From Eubacteriaceae bacterium (lineage in GTDB: Bacteria > Bacillota > Clostridia > Lachnospirales > Lachnospiraceae): a stretch of DNA of 64,000 nt. Positions 35,768 through 44,500 of this stretch are shown piece after piece. The notes beneath the pieces are model-generated. The model saw nothing but the letters and a program-made list of their open reading frames with translations, made no database searches and was not told the DNA's origin. The stretch spans positions 1 to 64,000 of the forward strand of contig CABIYF010000004.1 in the NCBI GenBank assembly GCA_902362875.1, written 5' to 3'. The first letter of the stretch is position 1; each line of letters starts with the position of its first letter. Both the position numbers and the translations under genes were made by a program.

Positions 35768-35791
35768 TCAATGACCTTCAACTCATACAAA

Positions 35792-36793
35792 TTAAATTTT
35801 CTCTACTTCATCCAAGTATATACAATTTGGAATTCCACCATCTCTCACTTTCTGAATCAGTTCTTCTTGATCCATCCACATAACCTCTTCAACTTCTTCT
35901 TTCTGTAGTTTAAGTTTTGTAATATCCACTGTTTCTTCATACATATAAACCGTGCTGATCTCATGATTCTTAAATTCTCTTCCATAGAAGTTTCCATTCA
36001 TGCTTCCTTCATGCATACATACTTTTTTAAGTTGTTCTGGTTCTGCTTTGATCCCTAGTTCTTCTTCTAGTTCTCTTAATGCGGTTTCTAATGGTTCATC
36101 GCCTGCACTGATGTGTCCTGCGGATGAGATGTCGTAGCAGCCTGGAAAGGAGTCTTTTTCTTTGCTTCGTTTTTGTAACAACAAGTCATATCCTTTTTCT
36201 GTTTTTCTTCTGATCCAGATATGCACAGTTCCATGGATATCTCCATCTTCATGGACCAAAGATCTCTCTTTGATTTTTCCTGCTTTGTTTCCATTTTCAT
36301 CTAAGATATCAAAAAATTCCAAGTCTTTTCCATCTACGACTGCTTGCACCAGATTTCCTTCTTCATATACCAATTTTAACGAAAAAAATGGTCTTCTTTC
36401 CTGCATATAACGTAGAAATAACCTGTCACCTTCCCACAGATCAAGGTCTAATATTTTTTCTTTGTCTACCCATTCTAGTACTCCTTCATCACATTCTTTG
36501 ATCTCGCCTTTGAATTCTTCGATATGGTATAAACACATATATTCCCATGCTTCTTTTTCAGTTCCCATATCGGACAAAAATGTGACGATCCCACAAAATC
36601 TATATGACAATGGGGTTAGTCCTGTTTCCTCCATAACTTCACGAAACATGCAGTCTTCCGGGCTTTCTCCATGTTCAAAATGACCGCCGACTCCGATCCA
36701 TTTATCTTTATTGATATCATGTTCTTTCTTGATGCGATGCAGCATCAGATATTTGTTATCTTTTTCTATATAGCATAATGTTGTCATTCCCAT
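35792..36793 (-). CDS. Double-Nudix hydrolase (8-oxo-dGTP diphosphatase-like plus IPP-isomerase-like Nudix domain)
   Basis: A protein of about 333 residues with two Nudix folds. The first (1-150) has GGHFEHGESPEDCMFREVMEETG near 36-58 and resembles MutT-type nucleotide hydrolases. The second (about 175-333) has SAGHISAGDEP with RELEEELG near 250 and resembles the YfcD/IDI-like Nudix family. The first probably cleans oxidised nucleotides, and the role of the second is unknown. The ATG at 36793 follows GGAGG. An in-frame ATG at 36832 has no site. Confidence 0.85.
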   Translation of the reverse strand: MGMTTLCYIEKDNKYLMLHRIKKEHDINKDKWIGVGGHFEHGESPEDCMFREVMEETGLTPLSYRFCGIVTFLSDMGTEKEAWEYMCLYHIEEFKGEIKECDEGVLEWVDKEKILDLDLWEGDRLFLRYMQERRPFFSLKLVYEEGNLVQAVVDGKDLEFFDILDENGNKAGKIKERSLVHEDGDIHGTVHIWIRRKTEKGYDLLLQKRSKEKDSFPGCYDISSAGHISAGDEPLETALRELEEELGIKAEPEQLKKVCMHEGSMNGNFYGREFKNHEISTVYMYEETVDITKLKLQKEEVEEVMWMDQEELIQKVRDGGIPNCIYLDEVEKI

Positions 36794-36917
36794 TTTTATT
36801 TTTCCTCCTTTCGTATATTGTAATTGTTTCAAAGAAAAGATACAATATTTTCATATGTGTAAAATATATTACACAATATCGACTATGTATAACAAATGCG
36901 AAATCTGGAGGTTTCTT

Positions 36918-37745
36918 ATGAATATAAAATGTATTGCACTTGATCTTGACCGTACAACATTAAATGCAAGTGGACGGCTTTCTGACGGAAATTATAATGC
37001 TTTATGTCATGCAATTGAAAATGGTGTTCACATTGTGATCGCAAGTGGACGTTCTTTTGATACGCTGCCTAAAGATGTTCTTGCTGTGCCTGGAATTGAA
37101 TATGCAATTACTTCTAATGGTGCTGCCATTTACCATATTCCTACAAGCACCTGTCTTCATGAATATAAGATGACACCTGCTTCCGTTGAATGTATAATTC
37201 AGATTGCTAAACAGCATGAGACTGCCCTTGAAGTTTTTATTGATGGCAAAGCTTATGCCCTGAAAGCTTATGTGGAAGATCCTGTTTCCTATGGTACAAC
37301 TCCACAAGCAATTCCTTACATCCAATCTACAAGAATTCCTATTGATGATATTATTTCTTTTATTCGAGAACATATTGATCATATTGACAGTATGGATATT
37401 GTTGTCTCTGGCGAGCAGCAAAAGCAGCTCATTTGGAATGAACTTAAATATAATTGTGATGAGATCTATATTACTTCTTCTGTTTCGCAGCTGATCGAGA
37501 TTTCTCATAAAGATGCCGGAAAACATTCCGGACTTCGTTTTATTCGGGAATATTTGAATCTAAAACCTGAAGAAACCGCTGCCTTTGGTGATGGTGATAA
37601 TGACATTGATCTGTTAAAAGAAGCTGGTATCGGAATTGCCATGGAAAATGCTTCTTCAAAATGTAAGGATGCTGCGACCTTTATCACAAAACATCATGAC
37701 AAGGACGGAGTTGCATATGGAATCACTGAATTTCTCAAAATATGA
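36918..37745 (+). CDS. Cof-type HAD-IIB phosphatase
   Basis: The 275-residue protein has motif I DLDRTTL (9-15), motif II ASGRSFDTL (near 43-51), a C2B cap, motif III Lys (near 200) and motif IV FGDGDNDIDLL (near 225-235). Family members dephosphorylate sugar phosphates or FMN-like metabolites. Motif I has DLDRT rather than DLDGT, a tolerated variation. The start at 36918 follows GGAGG. An upstream in-frame ATG at 36855 lacks one. Divergent from the Nudix gene. Confidence 0.87.
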   Translation: MNIKCIALDLDRTTLNASGRLSDGNYNALCHAIENGVHIVIASGRSFDTLPKDVLAVPGIEYAITSNGAAIYHIPTSTCLHEYKMTPASVECIIQIAKQHETALEVFIDGKAYALKAYVEDPVSYGTTPQAIPYIQSTRIPIDDIISFIREHIDHIDSMDIVVSGEQQKQLIWNELKYNCDEIYITSSVSQLIEISHKDAGKHSGLRFIREYLNLKPEETAAFGDGDNDIDLLKEAGIGIAMENASSKCKDAATFITKHHDKDGVAYGITEFLKI

Positions 37746-37868
37746 CCAAAAAACATAAATTCATCATTTTTTAGACACAATTCTTTCACATTTACTGAGT
37801 ATACTAAAACCATAGCAAGTAACAAACAAACTTACTTAGCTAAAACTTTTTTTCATACTTTTTCATAA

Positions 37869-37954
37869 TACCGGAGACCCTCCTCGTCTCCGGTTTTCCT
37901 CATTTTATAAGCTTATATTTTTGCATAAAAAAAGAGGGAATCCCTCTTTTTTAT
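37869..37954. terminator. Two terminators between convergent HAD and citrate synthase genes
   Basis: CCGGAGAC / GTCTCCGG followed by TTTT (37871-37897, plus strand) ends the HAD transcript. AAAAGAGGGA / TCCCTCTTTT with A/T runs on both sides (37927-37952) ends citrate synthase from the other side. Confidence 0.85.
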
Positions 37955-39312
37955 CGATCTTCCATCTCAATATATTCTTTCTCATCTTGTACACTCTGAT
38001 ACGCAGGACGAATGATCTTATCCACATTTGTTAATTCTTCCAAACGATGGGCACTCCATCCAACGATTCTTGCCATCGCAAAGATCGGTGTGAACAATTC
38101 CAATGGGATATCTAACATACTATACACAAATCCACTGTAGAAATCGACATTTGCACTGACCCCTTTGTAGATTTTTCGTTCATCTGCGATTACTTTTGGT
38201 GCCAATGTTTCAATCATAGAATAGAGTTCGAAATCTTTTTCTCTTTCTTTTGCAAGGGCCAGTTTCTTTACAAAAGCTTTGAAAATCTGCGCTCTTGGAT
38301 CTGAAATACTATATACTGCATGCCCCATTCCATAGATCAGTCCTTTTTGGTCAAATGCTTCTTTGTGCAGCAGTTTTCTTAAGTATTCTTCTACCTGACT
38401 TTCATCACTGATATCATCCACATTTTTTCTTAAATCCTGCATCATCTCAACAACTTTGATATTCGCTCCTCCATGTTTGGGACCTTTCAATGATGAAAGT
38501 GCAGCTGCGATCACTGAATATGTATCTGATCCTGAAGATGTCACGACATGGGTTGTAAATGTTGAGTTATTTCCTCCTCCATGTTCCATATGAAGAACGA
38601 GTGCAATATCTAACACTCTGGCTTCCAATTCTGTATAAGATTTGTCTGGACGCAGCATTCTTAAAATATTTTCTGCCATGGAACAGTTTGGATCTGGACG
38701 ATGGATGTACAGGCTGTCATCATTGACGTAATGATTGTAACCATGATATCCATAAACTGCCATCATCGGCAAAACACTGATCAACATCAGACATTGTCTT
38801 AATACATTTTCCATAGAAATATCAGATGCTTTATCATCATACGATGCCAGTGTTAAAATGCTCTTTGTCAACGTGTTCATAATGTCTTTCGATGGTGCCT
38901 TTAAAATAACATCTCTTGTGAAATTCTTTGGAAGTGTCATACTCTGTGCCAAAATTTCTCTGAATTCTTTCAATTGTTTTTCATCCGGCAGTTTTCCAAA
39001 TAGTAAAAGATAGGTGATTTCTTCAAATCCAAATTCGCCTCTCTTCATAAATCCATCGACTAATTCATATATATTATATCCTCTATAAAATAACTTTCCT
39101 TCACAAGGTACTTTCTCTCCATTGATCATCTCACTGGATTGAATACAGGATATATTCGTAAGACCTGCAAGAACGCCGACTCCATCGACATCTCTGAGTC
39201 CTCGTTTCACTCCCAGCTCTTTGTACAGATCTTTCTCTATCTCACAATTATCATGGCAGACTTTCGCCTGGCGTGTCAGAAAATCCTGCATCTGTGTTGT
39301 TGTTTCACTCAT
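37951..39312 (-). CDS. gltA: Citrate synthase (type with N-terminal extension)
   Basis: The 453-residue protein has the citrate synthase motifs LVDGFMKRGEFGFEEI, HMEHGGGNNSTFTTHVV (near 238-254, catalytic His), GPKHGGANIKVVEMM (near 273-287, second His) and GVSANVDFYSGFVY (Asp near 380). It condenses acetyl-CoA and oxaloacetate for glutamate synthesis. Divergent from a MarR-family gene, with a palindrome over its promoter suggesting control by that regulator. Confidence 0.93.
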   Translation of the reverse strand: MSETTTQMQDFLTRQAKVCHDNCEIEKDLYKELGVKRGLRDVDGVGVLAGLTNISCIQSSEMINGEKVPCEGKLFYRGYNIYELVDGFMKRGEFGFEEITYLLLFGKLPDEKQLKEFREILAQSMTLPKNFTRDVILKAPSKDIMNTLTKSILTLASYDDKASDISMENVLRQCLMLISVLPMMAVYGYHGYNHYVNDDSLYIHRPDPNCSMAENILRMLRPDKSYTELEARVLDIALVLHMEHGGGNNSTFTTHVVTSSGSDTYSVIAAALSSLKGPKHGGANIKVVEMMQDLRKNVDDISDESQVEEYLRKLLHKEAFDQKGLIYGMGHAVYSISDPRAQIFKAFVKKLALAKEREKDFELYSMIETLAPKVIADERKIYKGVSANVDFYSGFVYSMLDIPLELFTPIFAMARIVGWSAHRLEELTNVDKIIRPAYQSVQDEKEYIEMEDR

Positions 39313-39355
39313 AGGTTACCTCCTTTGATCAAGGTCATTTTATAGTGTTTCTCCT

Positions 39356-39385
39356 ATTTTATCTTTTTATTTGACTTTTGTCAAA
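39356..39385 (-). promoter_or_regulatory. gltA promoter overlapped by a palindrome
   Basis: Minus-strand TTGACA (39384-39379) and TAAAAT (39361-39356) are 17 bases apart. The -35 lies inside the perfect palindrome TTTGAC-TTTT-GTCAAA (39370-39385), a plausible site for the divergently encoded MarR regulator. Confidence 0.7.
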
Positions 39386-39404
39386 TATTGATTTTTGTTG
39401 ATTA

Positions 39405-39432
39405 TTGATTTTTATTCATAAAGTGGTATACT
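39405..39432 (+). promoter_or_regulatory. Promoter of the MarR-PHP operon
   Basis: TTGATT (39405-39410) and TATACT (39427-39432) are 16 bases apart, about 40 bases before the TTG start. The upstream repeats of ATTGATTTTT may add regulatory contacts. Confidence 0.55.
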
Positions 39433-39468
39433 TTTAGTTAGAAAAACATCGAAAGAGAGGGATTTACA

Positions 39469-39891
39469 TTGAATGATGTTTCTGCACTTTTTGAAATTTT
39501 TCCAATCTGTCAGAAATTTCTTTTAAACACGATCGACATACCTTCCATGGATCTTACCAAAACACAGATTCTTATCTTATTTGCACTGTCTGGAGGTCGT
39601 TCATTGAATATGTCACAGTTATCTTCTTATCTGGCATCATCTAAGGAACAGGCTACAAGAGCCGTTTCTCCACTTGTGAAGGATGAGTATGTCACACGTT
39701 TTAGAAGTGATGAAAACAGAAAAATGGTTTATGTAAAACTCACAGAGAAAGGAAACCAGCTGATTCTTCAGGAAAAAGCGCTTGTCAAAGAATACCTTTC
39801 CAAACGTTTTGAATCACTGTCAAAAGAAGATCAGGAATTATTTCATCAGTCATTATCTAATATTTTAACGATCTTAAAGAAAATGGAATAA
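39469..39891 (+). CDS. MarR-family transcriptional regulator
   Basis: The 140-residue winged-HTH protein has a recognition region LNMSQLSSYLASSKEQATRAV and the wing DENRKMVYVKLTEKG, as in MarR. It starts with TTG at 39469, preceded by GAGAGGG, since no ATG exists in frame near the beginning. It probably binds the palindrome at 39370-39385 and so controls citrate synthase and itself. The ligand is unknown. Twenty-one bases separate it from the PHP gene, so the two form an operon. Confidence 0.85.
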   Translation: MNDVSALFEIFPICQKFLLNTIDIPSMDLTKTQILILFALSGGRSLNMSQLSSYLASSKEQATRAVSPLVKDEYVTRFRSDENRKMVYVKLTEKGNQLILQEKALVKEYLSKRFESLSKEDQELFHQSLSNILTILKKME

Positions 39892-39912
39892 ATATTTTGG
39901 AGGTATTTTTAT

Positions 39913-40782
39913 ATGAAAGCAGACTTACATTGTCACACCGTTTTATCTGATGGTGCTATGCGTGTTGACCAGATCATTCCTTATGCGAAACGTATCGGCC
40001 TTGATTATATTGCAATCTCTGACCACGAATCAACACATTCCATTCCGGAAGCTGTAATACTTGGGAAAGAGCTTGGTGTTCATGCGATTCCTGCCGTCGA
40101 GGCAAACGCATGGCATGAGGAGACACAGACGAATGTTCATATTTTATGTTATTATCCGATTGACACTGACCGGCTTCAGCATTCTTTAAGCAAAGACTTA
40201 AAGAAATTATCCGATGCTGTCACAAAATCTTATCAGTCATTGATGGATGAATATCCGATCACGATGGATCAGCTTTATGAAGTATCCAAAGAAAGTACTG
40301 GTGTATACTACACACATATCATGCAGGTTCTTTCCATGATGGGATATACTGGAACTCCGATCGGTCAATTACATAACGAATTATTCCGTGCTGGCGGCCC
40401 TCATAAATTTCCATACCGCTATATGGATGCAAAAACAGTCACGGATCTTCTTCATTCCTGCGGAGGCGTTGTCGTTCTTGCACATCCTGGGCAGTATAAA
40501 GCTGACAATGTGATGGAGATGATGATCGAAGAACATATGCTTGATGGAATTGAATTAAATCATCCAAGAAATGATGAAAAAACAAGAGAGCATATTACAT
40601 CTCTTTGTAAGGAACATGATCTTTTCATGACTGGTGGAACAGATTTTCATGGATTATACACCAAAACACCTTATCCTTTGGGAAGTTTCTTATGTCCTAA
40701 AGAAGGACTTCAACGATTGATCCTTGCAGGAGAGCAGGCGAACAAAGCTTTCTATGAAAAACATCCTAAATTCAAAAAATAA
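39913..40782 (+). CDS. PHP-domain phosphoesterase (RNase AM/TrpH-like)
   Basis: The 289-residue protein starts MKADLHCHTVLSDGAM, with SDHES (near 37-41), PAVEANAW (near 60-67), LAHPGQY (near 190-196) and GGTDFHG (near 245-251). These are the metal ligands of the PHP fold in the YciV/RNase AM group, which hydrolyses 3',5'-nucleoside bisphosphates and 5' ends of RNA. Exact substrate unproven. Cotranscribed with the MarR gene. GGAGG precedes the ATG. Confidence 0.88.
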   Translation: MKADLHCHTVLSDGAMRVDQIIPYAKRIGLDYIAISDHESTHSIPEAVILGKELGVHAIPAVEANAWHEETQTNVHILCYYPIDTDRLQHSLSKDLKKLSDAVTKSYQSLMDEYPITMDQLYEVSKESTGVYYTHIMQVLSMMGYTGTPIGQLHNELFRAGGPHKFPYRYMDAKTVTDLLHSCGGVVVLAHPGQYKADNVMEMMIEEHMLDGIELNHPRNDEKTREHITSLCKEHDLFMTGGTDFHGLYTKTPYPLGSFLCPKEGLQRLILAGEQANKAFYEKHPKFKK

Positions 40783-40826
40783 TTTTTTTATAAGGAAGAA
40801 TCATTCTTTGCAGGATTCTCAAACAG

Positions 40827-40868
40827 AAAAATCCCTAATGGTTTAGAAACCTGTCAGGGATTTTTGTT
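40827..40868. terminator. Bidirectional terminator
   Basis: AAAAATCCCT / AGGGATTTTT stem with flanking A and T runs between convergent PHP and oxidoreductase genes. Confidence 0.8.
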
Positions 40869-40889
40869 TTAATATTTTTATTTGATATT

Positions 40890-42290
40890 TTATTTATTTA
40901 AGATACTCTTAGCAACGCTTAATCCATTGGCAGATGCCTGCTGTAATCCTCTTGTTACAGAAGCTCCGTCACCGATCGCACGAAGTCCTTTGATATTTGT
41001 TTCAAAGTCTTTGTTTGTTAAGATCTTATTAGAATAGAATTTCACTTCTACACCGTAAAGAAGTGTCTCATCACTTGCCATACCTGGTGTTACTTCATCT
41101 AATGCATAGATCATTTCTTCGATATCTTTCATGATTCGATATGGGAATACCAATGAAAGATCTCCTGGAACTGCATCTTTTAAAGTAGGTGTAATATTGT
41201 TTCGAACCAGACGTTCTTCTGTTGTTCTTCTTCCTCTTACGAAATCTCCAAAACGCTGTACTAAGATCTTACCATCGCAAAGCATGTTACTTAACTGTGC
41301 AATATGTTTACCATACTGAATTGGCTCTTTAAATGGTTTGGTAAAGTTCTTAGATACTAACAATGCGAAGTTTGTATTGTTTGTTTTATATTCTTCTGCT
41401 TTGTATGCATGACCATTAACGACTGCAAGGCCATTTTCATAATATTCTGTTGCCACTTCTCCTGATGGATTGCTGCAGAATACACGGACTTTATCATCAA
41501 ATGTTGGTGTGTAATAAACAAGTTTTGCTTCGTAAAGGCTCTTGTTTAATTCTTCCATGATCTCGTCACGAACTTCTACACGAACTCCGACATCGACTGT
41601 TCCTACCTGTGTTTCAATGTCATATTTTCTGCAGATTCCGCTTAACCATTCGGATCCTTCACGTCCTACAGCTGCTACGATTTCATCGGCTGTGTATGTC
41701 TCGCCTTTGTCTGTAACGACTCCTTTCGCAACTCCGTCTTCGATGATGATATCTTTGACCATTGTATCAAAGATCATATCAACACCTTCATTTAATAAAT
41801 GTTCCTGAAGTCTTGAATAGATTTTATATCCTTCTTCTGTTCCTAAATGTCTGATCGGACATTCGATCAGTTTTAAGTTTGCCTGGATTGCTTTCTTACG
41901 GATGCTTGCGATCTCTTCTTCTTCGTCGATTCCGTATACTTTCTCATCTGCTCCGAATTTTAAATAAATGTCATCGGATTCTTTTAATAATTCGATCGTT
42001 CTATCATATCCTAGAATCTCTGGAAGATTTCCACCTACATCTGGGGATAAGGATAATTTACCATCTGAGAATGCTCCTGCTCCGGCAAATCCTGTTGTAA
42101 TAGAACATGGTTTACATCCAACACATACTTTAGTGTTACGTTTTGGACATGCTCTTTTTTCGATTCTTCGTCCTTTTTCAATCATAAGAACTTTCATGTC
42201 CGGCTTATTTCTCTTTAATTCATAAGCACAAAAAATAGCAGAAGGTCCTGCTCCGATCATAATAACATCATACTGATTACTCATAGTCAT
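40890..42290 (-). CDS. FAD-dependent oxidoreductase (COG2509-type dehydrogenase)
   Basis: The 466-residue protein has an N-terminal dinucleotide fold (VIMIGAGPSAIFCAYEL, near 10-26). A Cys-rich segment (KVCVGCKPCSITTGFAGAGA, near 54-73) could hold a redox disulfide or Fe-S site. A C-terminal FAD motif (LRAIGDGASVTRGLQQASAN, near 435-454) follows. The reaction is unknown. The ATG at 42290 overlaps the stop of the acetyltransferase gene (ATGA). The ATG at 42284 has better RBS spacing (GGAG eight bases before it) and may be the real start. Confidence 0.85.
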   Translation of the reverse strand: MTMSNQYDVIMIGAGPSAIFCAYELKRNKPDMKVLMIEKGRRIEKRACPKRNTKVCVGCKPCSITTGFAGAGAFSDGKLSLSPDVGGNLPEILGYDRTIELLKESDDIYLKFGADEKVYGIDEEEEIASIRKKAIQANLKLIECPIRHLGTEEGYKIYSRLQEHLLNEGVDMIFDTMVKDIIIEDGVAKGVVTDKGETYTADEIVAAVGREGSEWLSGICRKYDIETQVGTVDVGVRVEVRDEIMEELNKSLYEAKLVYYTPTFDDKVRVFCSNPSGEVATEYYENGLAVVNGHAYKAEEYKTNNTNFALLVSKNFTKPFKEPIQYGKHIAQLSNMLCDGKILVQRFGDFVRGRRTTEERLVRNNITPTLKDAVPGDLSLVFPYRIMKDIEEMIYALDEVTPGMASDETLLYGVEVKFYSNKILTNKDFETNIKGLRAIGDGASVTRGLQQASANGLSVAKSILNK

Positions 42291-42799
42291 TTCTCCTTTT
42301 CCATGATGATACGTGACATACCACCGTATTTTGACATTCGTCTTGCTTCCCGGTAACCTGCTTTGATAAAGTTTGTCCGGCTGTATACATTATCCGGATG
42401 AACGGTTCCAAGGAAGTATTCATATGGCGTATCATATAGCTGCCTCTCCGCTTCTTCAAAGAATCTTCTCTGAAGCCCAAGTCCTCTTGCTTTGCTTGTC
42501 ACGACTGCATAATCCATATGTGCGACTTTCCGTATCTTATCGTCATCATAATCTAGATCATATCCCAGATTATGTTTTGATCTGTCTGGAAAATCGACAA
42601 TAAAAAAGCCCAAGATCTCATTGCTGCTGTTTACTGCCTTCAATGTAAATCCTCGGTCGATTATGTGTTCTGATACATATTGTCTGTCATCTGGCAGAAA
42701 CCAGTCGGAAACTTTCACGGTATCTACTGCTTCTTGCATCAGTTCCATGATCGCATCAACGTCACTCTGTTCTGCTCTCTTAATCGTTATATGTTTCAT
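42287..42799 (-). CDS. GNAT-family N-acetyltransferase
   Basis: The 170-residue protein starts MKHITIKRAEQSDVDAIMEL and has the GNAT acetyl-CoA motif region VTSKARGLGLQRRFFEEAER (near 104-123), then GTVHPDNVYSRTNFIKAGY. The pyrophosphate loop is RGLGLQ in place of the usual Q/RxxGxG/A, still within family limits. Substrate unknown. Its end overlaps the start of the oxidoreductase gene by four bases, so the two are coupled. Confidence 0.85.
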   Translation of the reverse strand: MKHITIKRAEQSDVDAIMELMQEAVDTVKVSDWFLPDDRQYVSEHIIDRGFTLKAVNSSNEILGFFIVDFPDRSKHNLGYDLDYDDDKIRKVAHMDYAVVTSKARGLGLQRRFFEEAERQLYDTPYEYFLGTVHPDNVYSRTNFIKAGYREARRMSKYGGMSRIIMEKEK

Positions 42800-42947
42800 A
42801 TACTTCCTTATCTATTATTCTCTTGGTTACATATTATTATAGCATGATTTTCACTTTTTTTGCAAAAATTATTTCAATAAGGTATACTGTTTTTATAGTT
42901 TTTAAGGACTTTTCCTTATACACATTATTTAGAAAAGGAATGTATAT

Positions 42948-44423
42948 ATGATCAATCGTTTATGTAAAAGATTAAATCAAAATATCGAAGTACGTCAGTC
43001 TTTAAGTTCCCTGCGTCAGGAGATCAAGGATTCTTCTAAAAGAGAACTTTTGTTGTCTTGGATCCATGATGGTGATCTGGACTTATCCGTATTTTTAGAA
43101 AATGAAGATGCAAAAACAAGAAAAAATGCTGCTCTTTTGATCGGTGATCTGGCACTTTCTTCTGAAAGCGATGCTGTATTTCATGCTTATCAGACAGAAG
43201 ATACACGTTTTGTAAAAGAGGCTTATTTAACTGCTTTAAAATCTTTAAATGCGGCTCCTTATGTGGATGTTTTCCGAAAACGTTATGAAGAATTATCTCT
43301 TTATGAAGCTTCTGACGATGAGAAAAAGCATGTAGAACATGAACTTCATGCACTTTCTGAACTGATCAATACGATCGAACCATTTAAGAAGCATAGATTT
43401 TTAGGCGGCCGCCAGACATTTCATTGTATTTTCCGCACTAACCCATTACACCCGGAAATTACTGCTGCCTTGATGGATGAATCTTCAGCTGCTTCTTCAA
43501 AAATGGGCGTGCGTGTAAAGACAAATCATCTGAATCGTTTATTACCGATCCGCACATACAATGAATTGTTATTTCAGATTCCAGGCATGGTTTCATGTAA
43601 ACCTGATGCTGATGTTGCTGCATCCGTGATCGCTGGTTCGAATCTGATGGCGTTATTAGAAAATACGCATGAAGGAGATTTCCCTTTTTACTTCCGAATC
43701 GGAGTAAAAAGCCGTATGCCTCTTTCTGAGCGTTCTAAATTTGCTAAAAAGGTTGCTTCGAACTTAGAAGAGCTTACTGGACGCAAATTAAGAAATTCTA
43801 CTTCTCACTATGAATTTGAGATTCGTATGATTGAGGGGAAATCTGGTGATTATTATTTATTAGTAAAATTAAATACAATTGTGGATCGTCGTTTTGATTA
43901 CCGCGAAAAATTTATTCCAACAAGTATCAAACCAGTTAACGCTGCGCTTCTTGTAGAACTTGCGAAAGATTATATGATCCCGGATGCACAGGTTCTTGAT
44001 CCTTTCTGCGGTGTTGGTACCATGCTGATCGAGCGTCAGAAAGTTGTAAAAGGAAATACTTCTTATGGAATCGATCATTCTCCAGAAGCGATCGAGAAGG
44101 CGATTTATAATACGAATCTGGCTGATCAGATCGTTCATTATATCAATAAGGATTGTTTTACATTTACCCACGATTATCCATTTGATGAGATTTTTACGGA
44201 GATGCCTTATGCAACTGGGCAGAAAACGGAATCTGAGATTCGTGATGTTTATGAGAAGTTCTTTCCATTTGCTAAGAGGGTGCTAGGGCCTGAAGGAATG
44301 ATCATTATGTATACACGTAATCTGGAATATGTGAAGCAGTTTGCTTCTCGTTCTAATTTTCGTATTTTAAAAAATATTAAGATTACTCAGAGACCGGAAA
44401 GTTATCTTGTTATATTAAAATAA
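42948..44423 (+). CDS. THUMP/HEAT-like RNA methyltransferase (UPF0020 type)
   Basis: In this 491-residue protein the first 140 residues are helical and HEAT-repeat-like. Residues about 150-310 resemble a THUMP-like RNA-binding segment (FLGGRQTFHCIFRTNPL). Residues 315-491 form a class I SAM methyltransferase with VLDPFCGVGTMLIE (near 345-358) and motif IV as EMPYATG, in place of NPPY or DPPY. Relatives (Trm14/TrmN, RlmL) make N2-methylguanosine in tRNA or rRNA. The Met-for-Pro-adjacent change and the helical N terminus make the target uncertain. Confidence 0.8.
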   Translation: MINRLCKRLNQNIEVRQSLSSLRQEIKDSSKRELLLSWIHDGDLDLSVFLENEDAKTRKNAALLIGDLALSSESDAVFHAYQTEDTRFVKEAYLTALKSLNAAPYVDVFRKRYEELSLYEASDDEKKHVEHELHALSELINTIEPFKKHRFLGGRQTFHCIFRTNPLHPEITAALMDESSAASSKMGVRVKTNHLNRLLPIRTYNELLFQIPGMVSCKPDADVAASVIAGSNLMALLENTHEGDFPFYFRIGVKSRMPLSERSKFAKKVASNLEELTGRKLRNSTSHYEFEIRMIEGKSGDYYLLVKLNTIVDRRFDYREKFIPTSIKPVNAALLVELAKDYMIPDAQVLDPFCGVGTMLIERQKVVKGNTSYGIDHSPEAIEKAIYNTNLADQIVHYINKDCFTFTHDYPFDEIFTEMPYATGQKTESEIRDVYEKFFPFAKRVLGPEGMIIMYTRNLEYVKQFASRSNFRILKNIKITQRPESYLVILK

Positions 44424-44454
44424 CTTTTGATCTTATAACTGAATACGATATGAT

Positions 44455-44500
44455 AAAAGAACCATTCCGTTAAATAATTTATACGAAATGGTTCTTTTTA
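44455..44500. terminator. Bidirectional terminator
   Basis: AAAAGAACCATT / AATGGTTCTTTTT stem between the convergent methyltransferase and hydrolase genes. Confidence 0.8.

Larger units (their letters stand above)
35002..35791. other. 790-base gene-free stretch holding two long palindromes
   Basis: Apart from the two palindromes at 35123-35384 and 35539-35767 no coding frame here has a ribosome binding site or recognisable product. The start of the minus-strand secreted-protein gene lies at its left edge and the end of the Nudix gene at its right. Confidence 0.7.
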
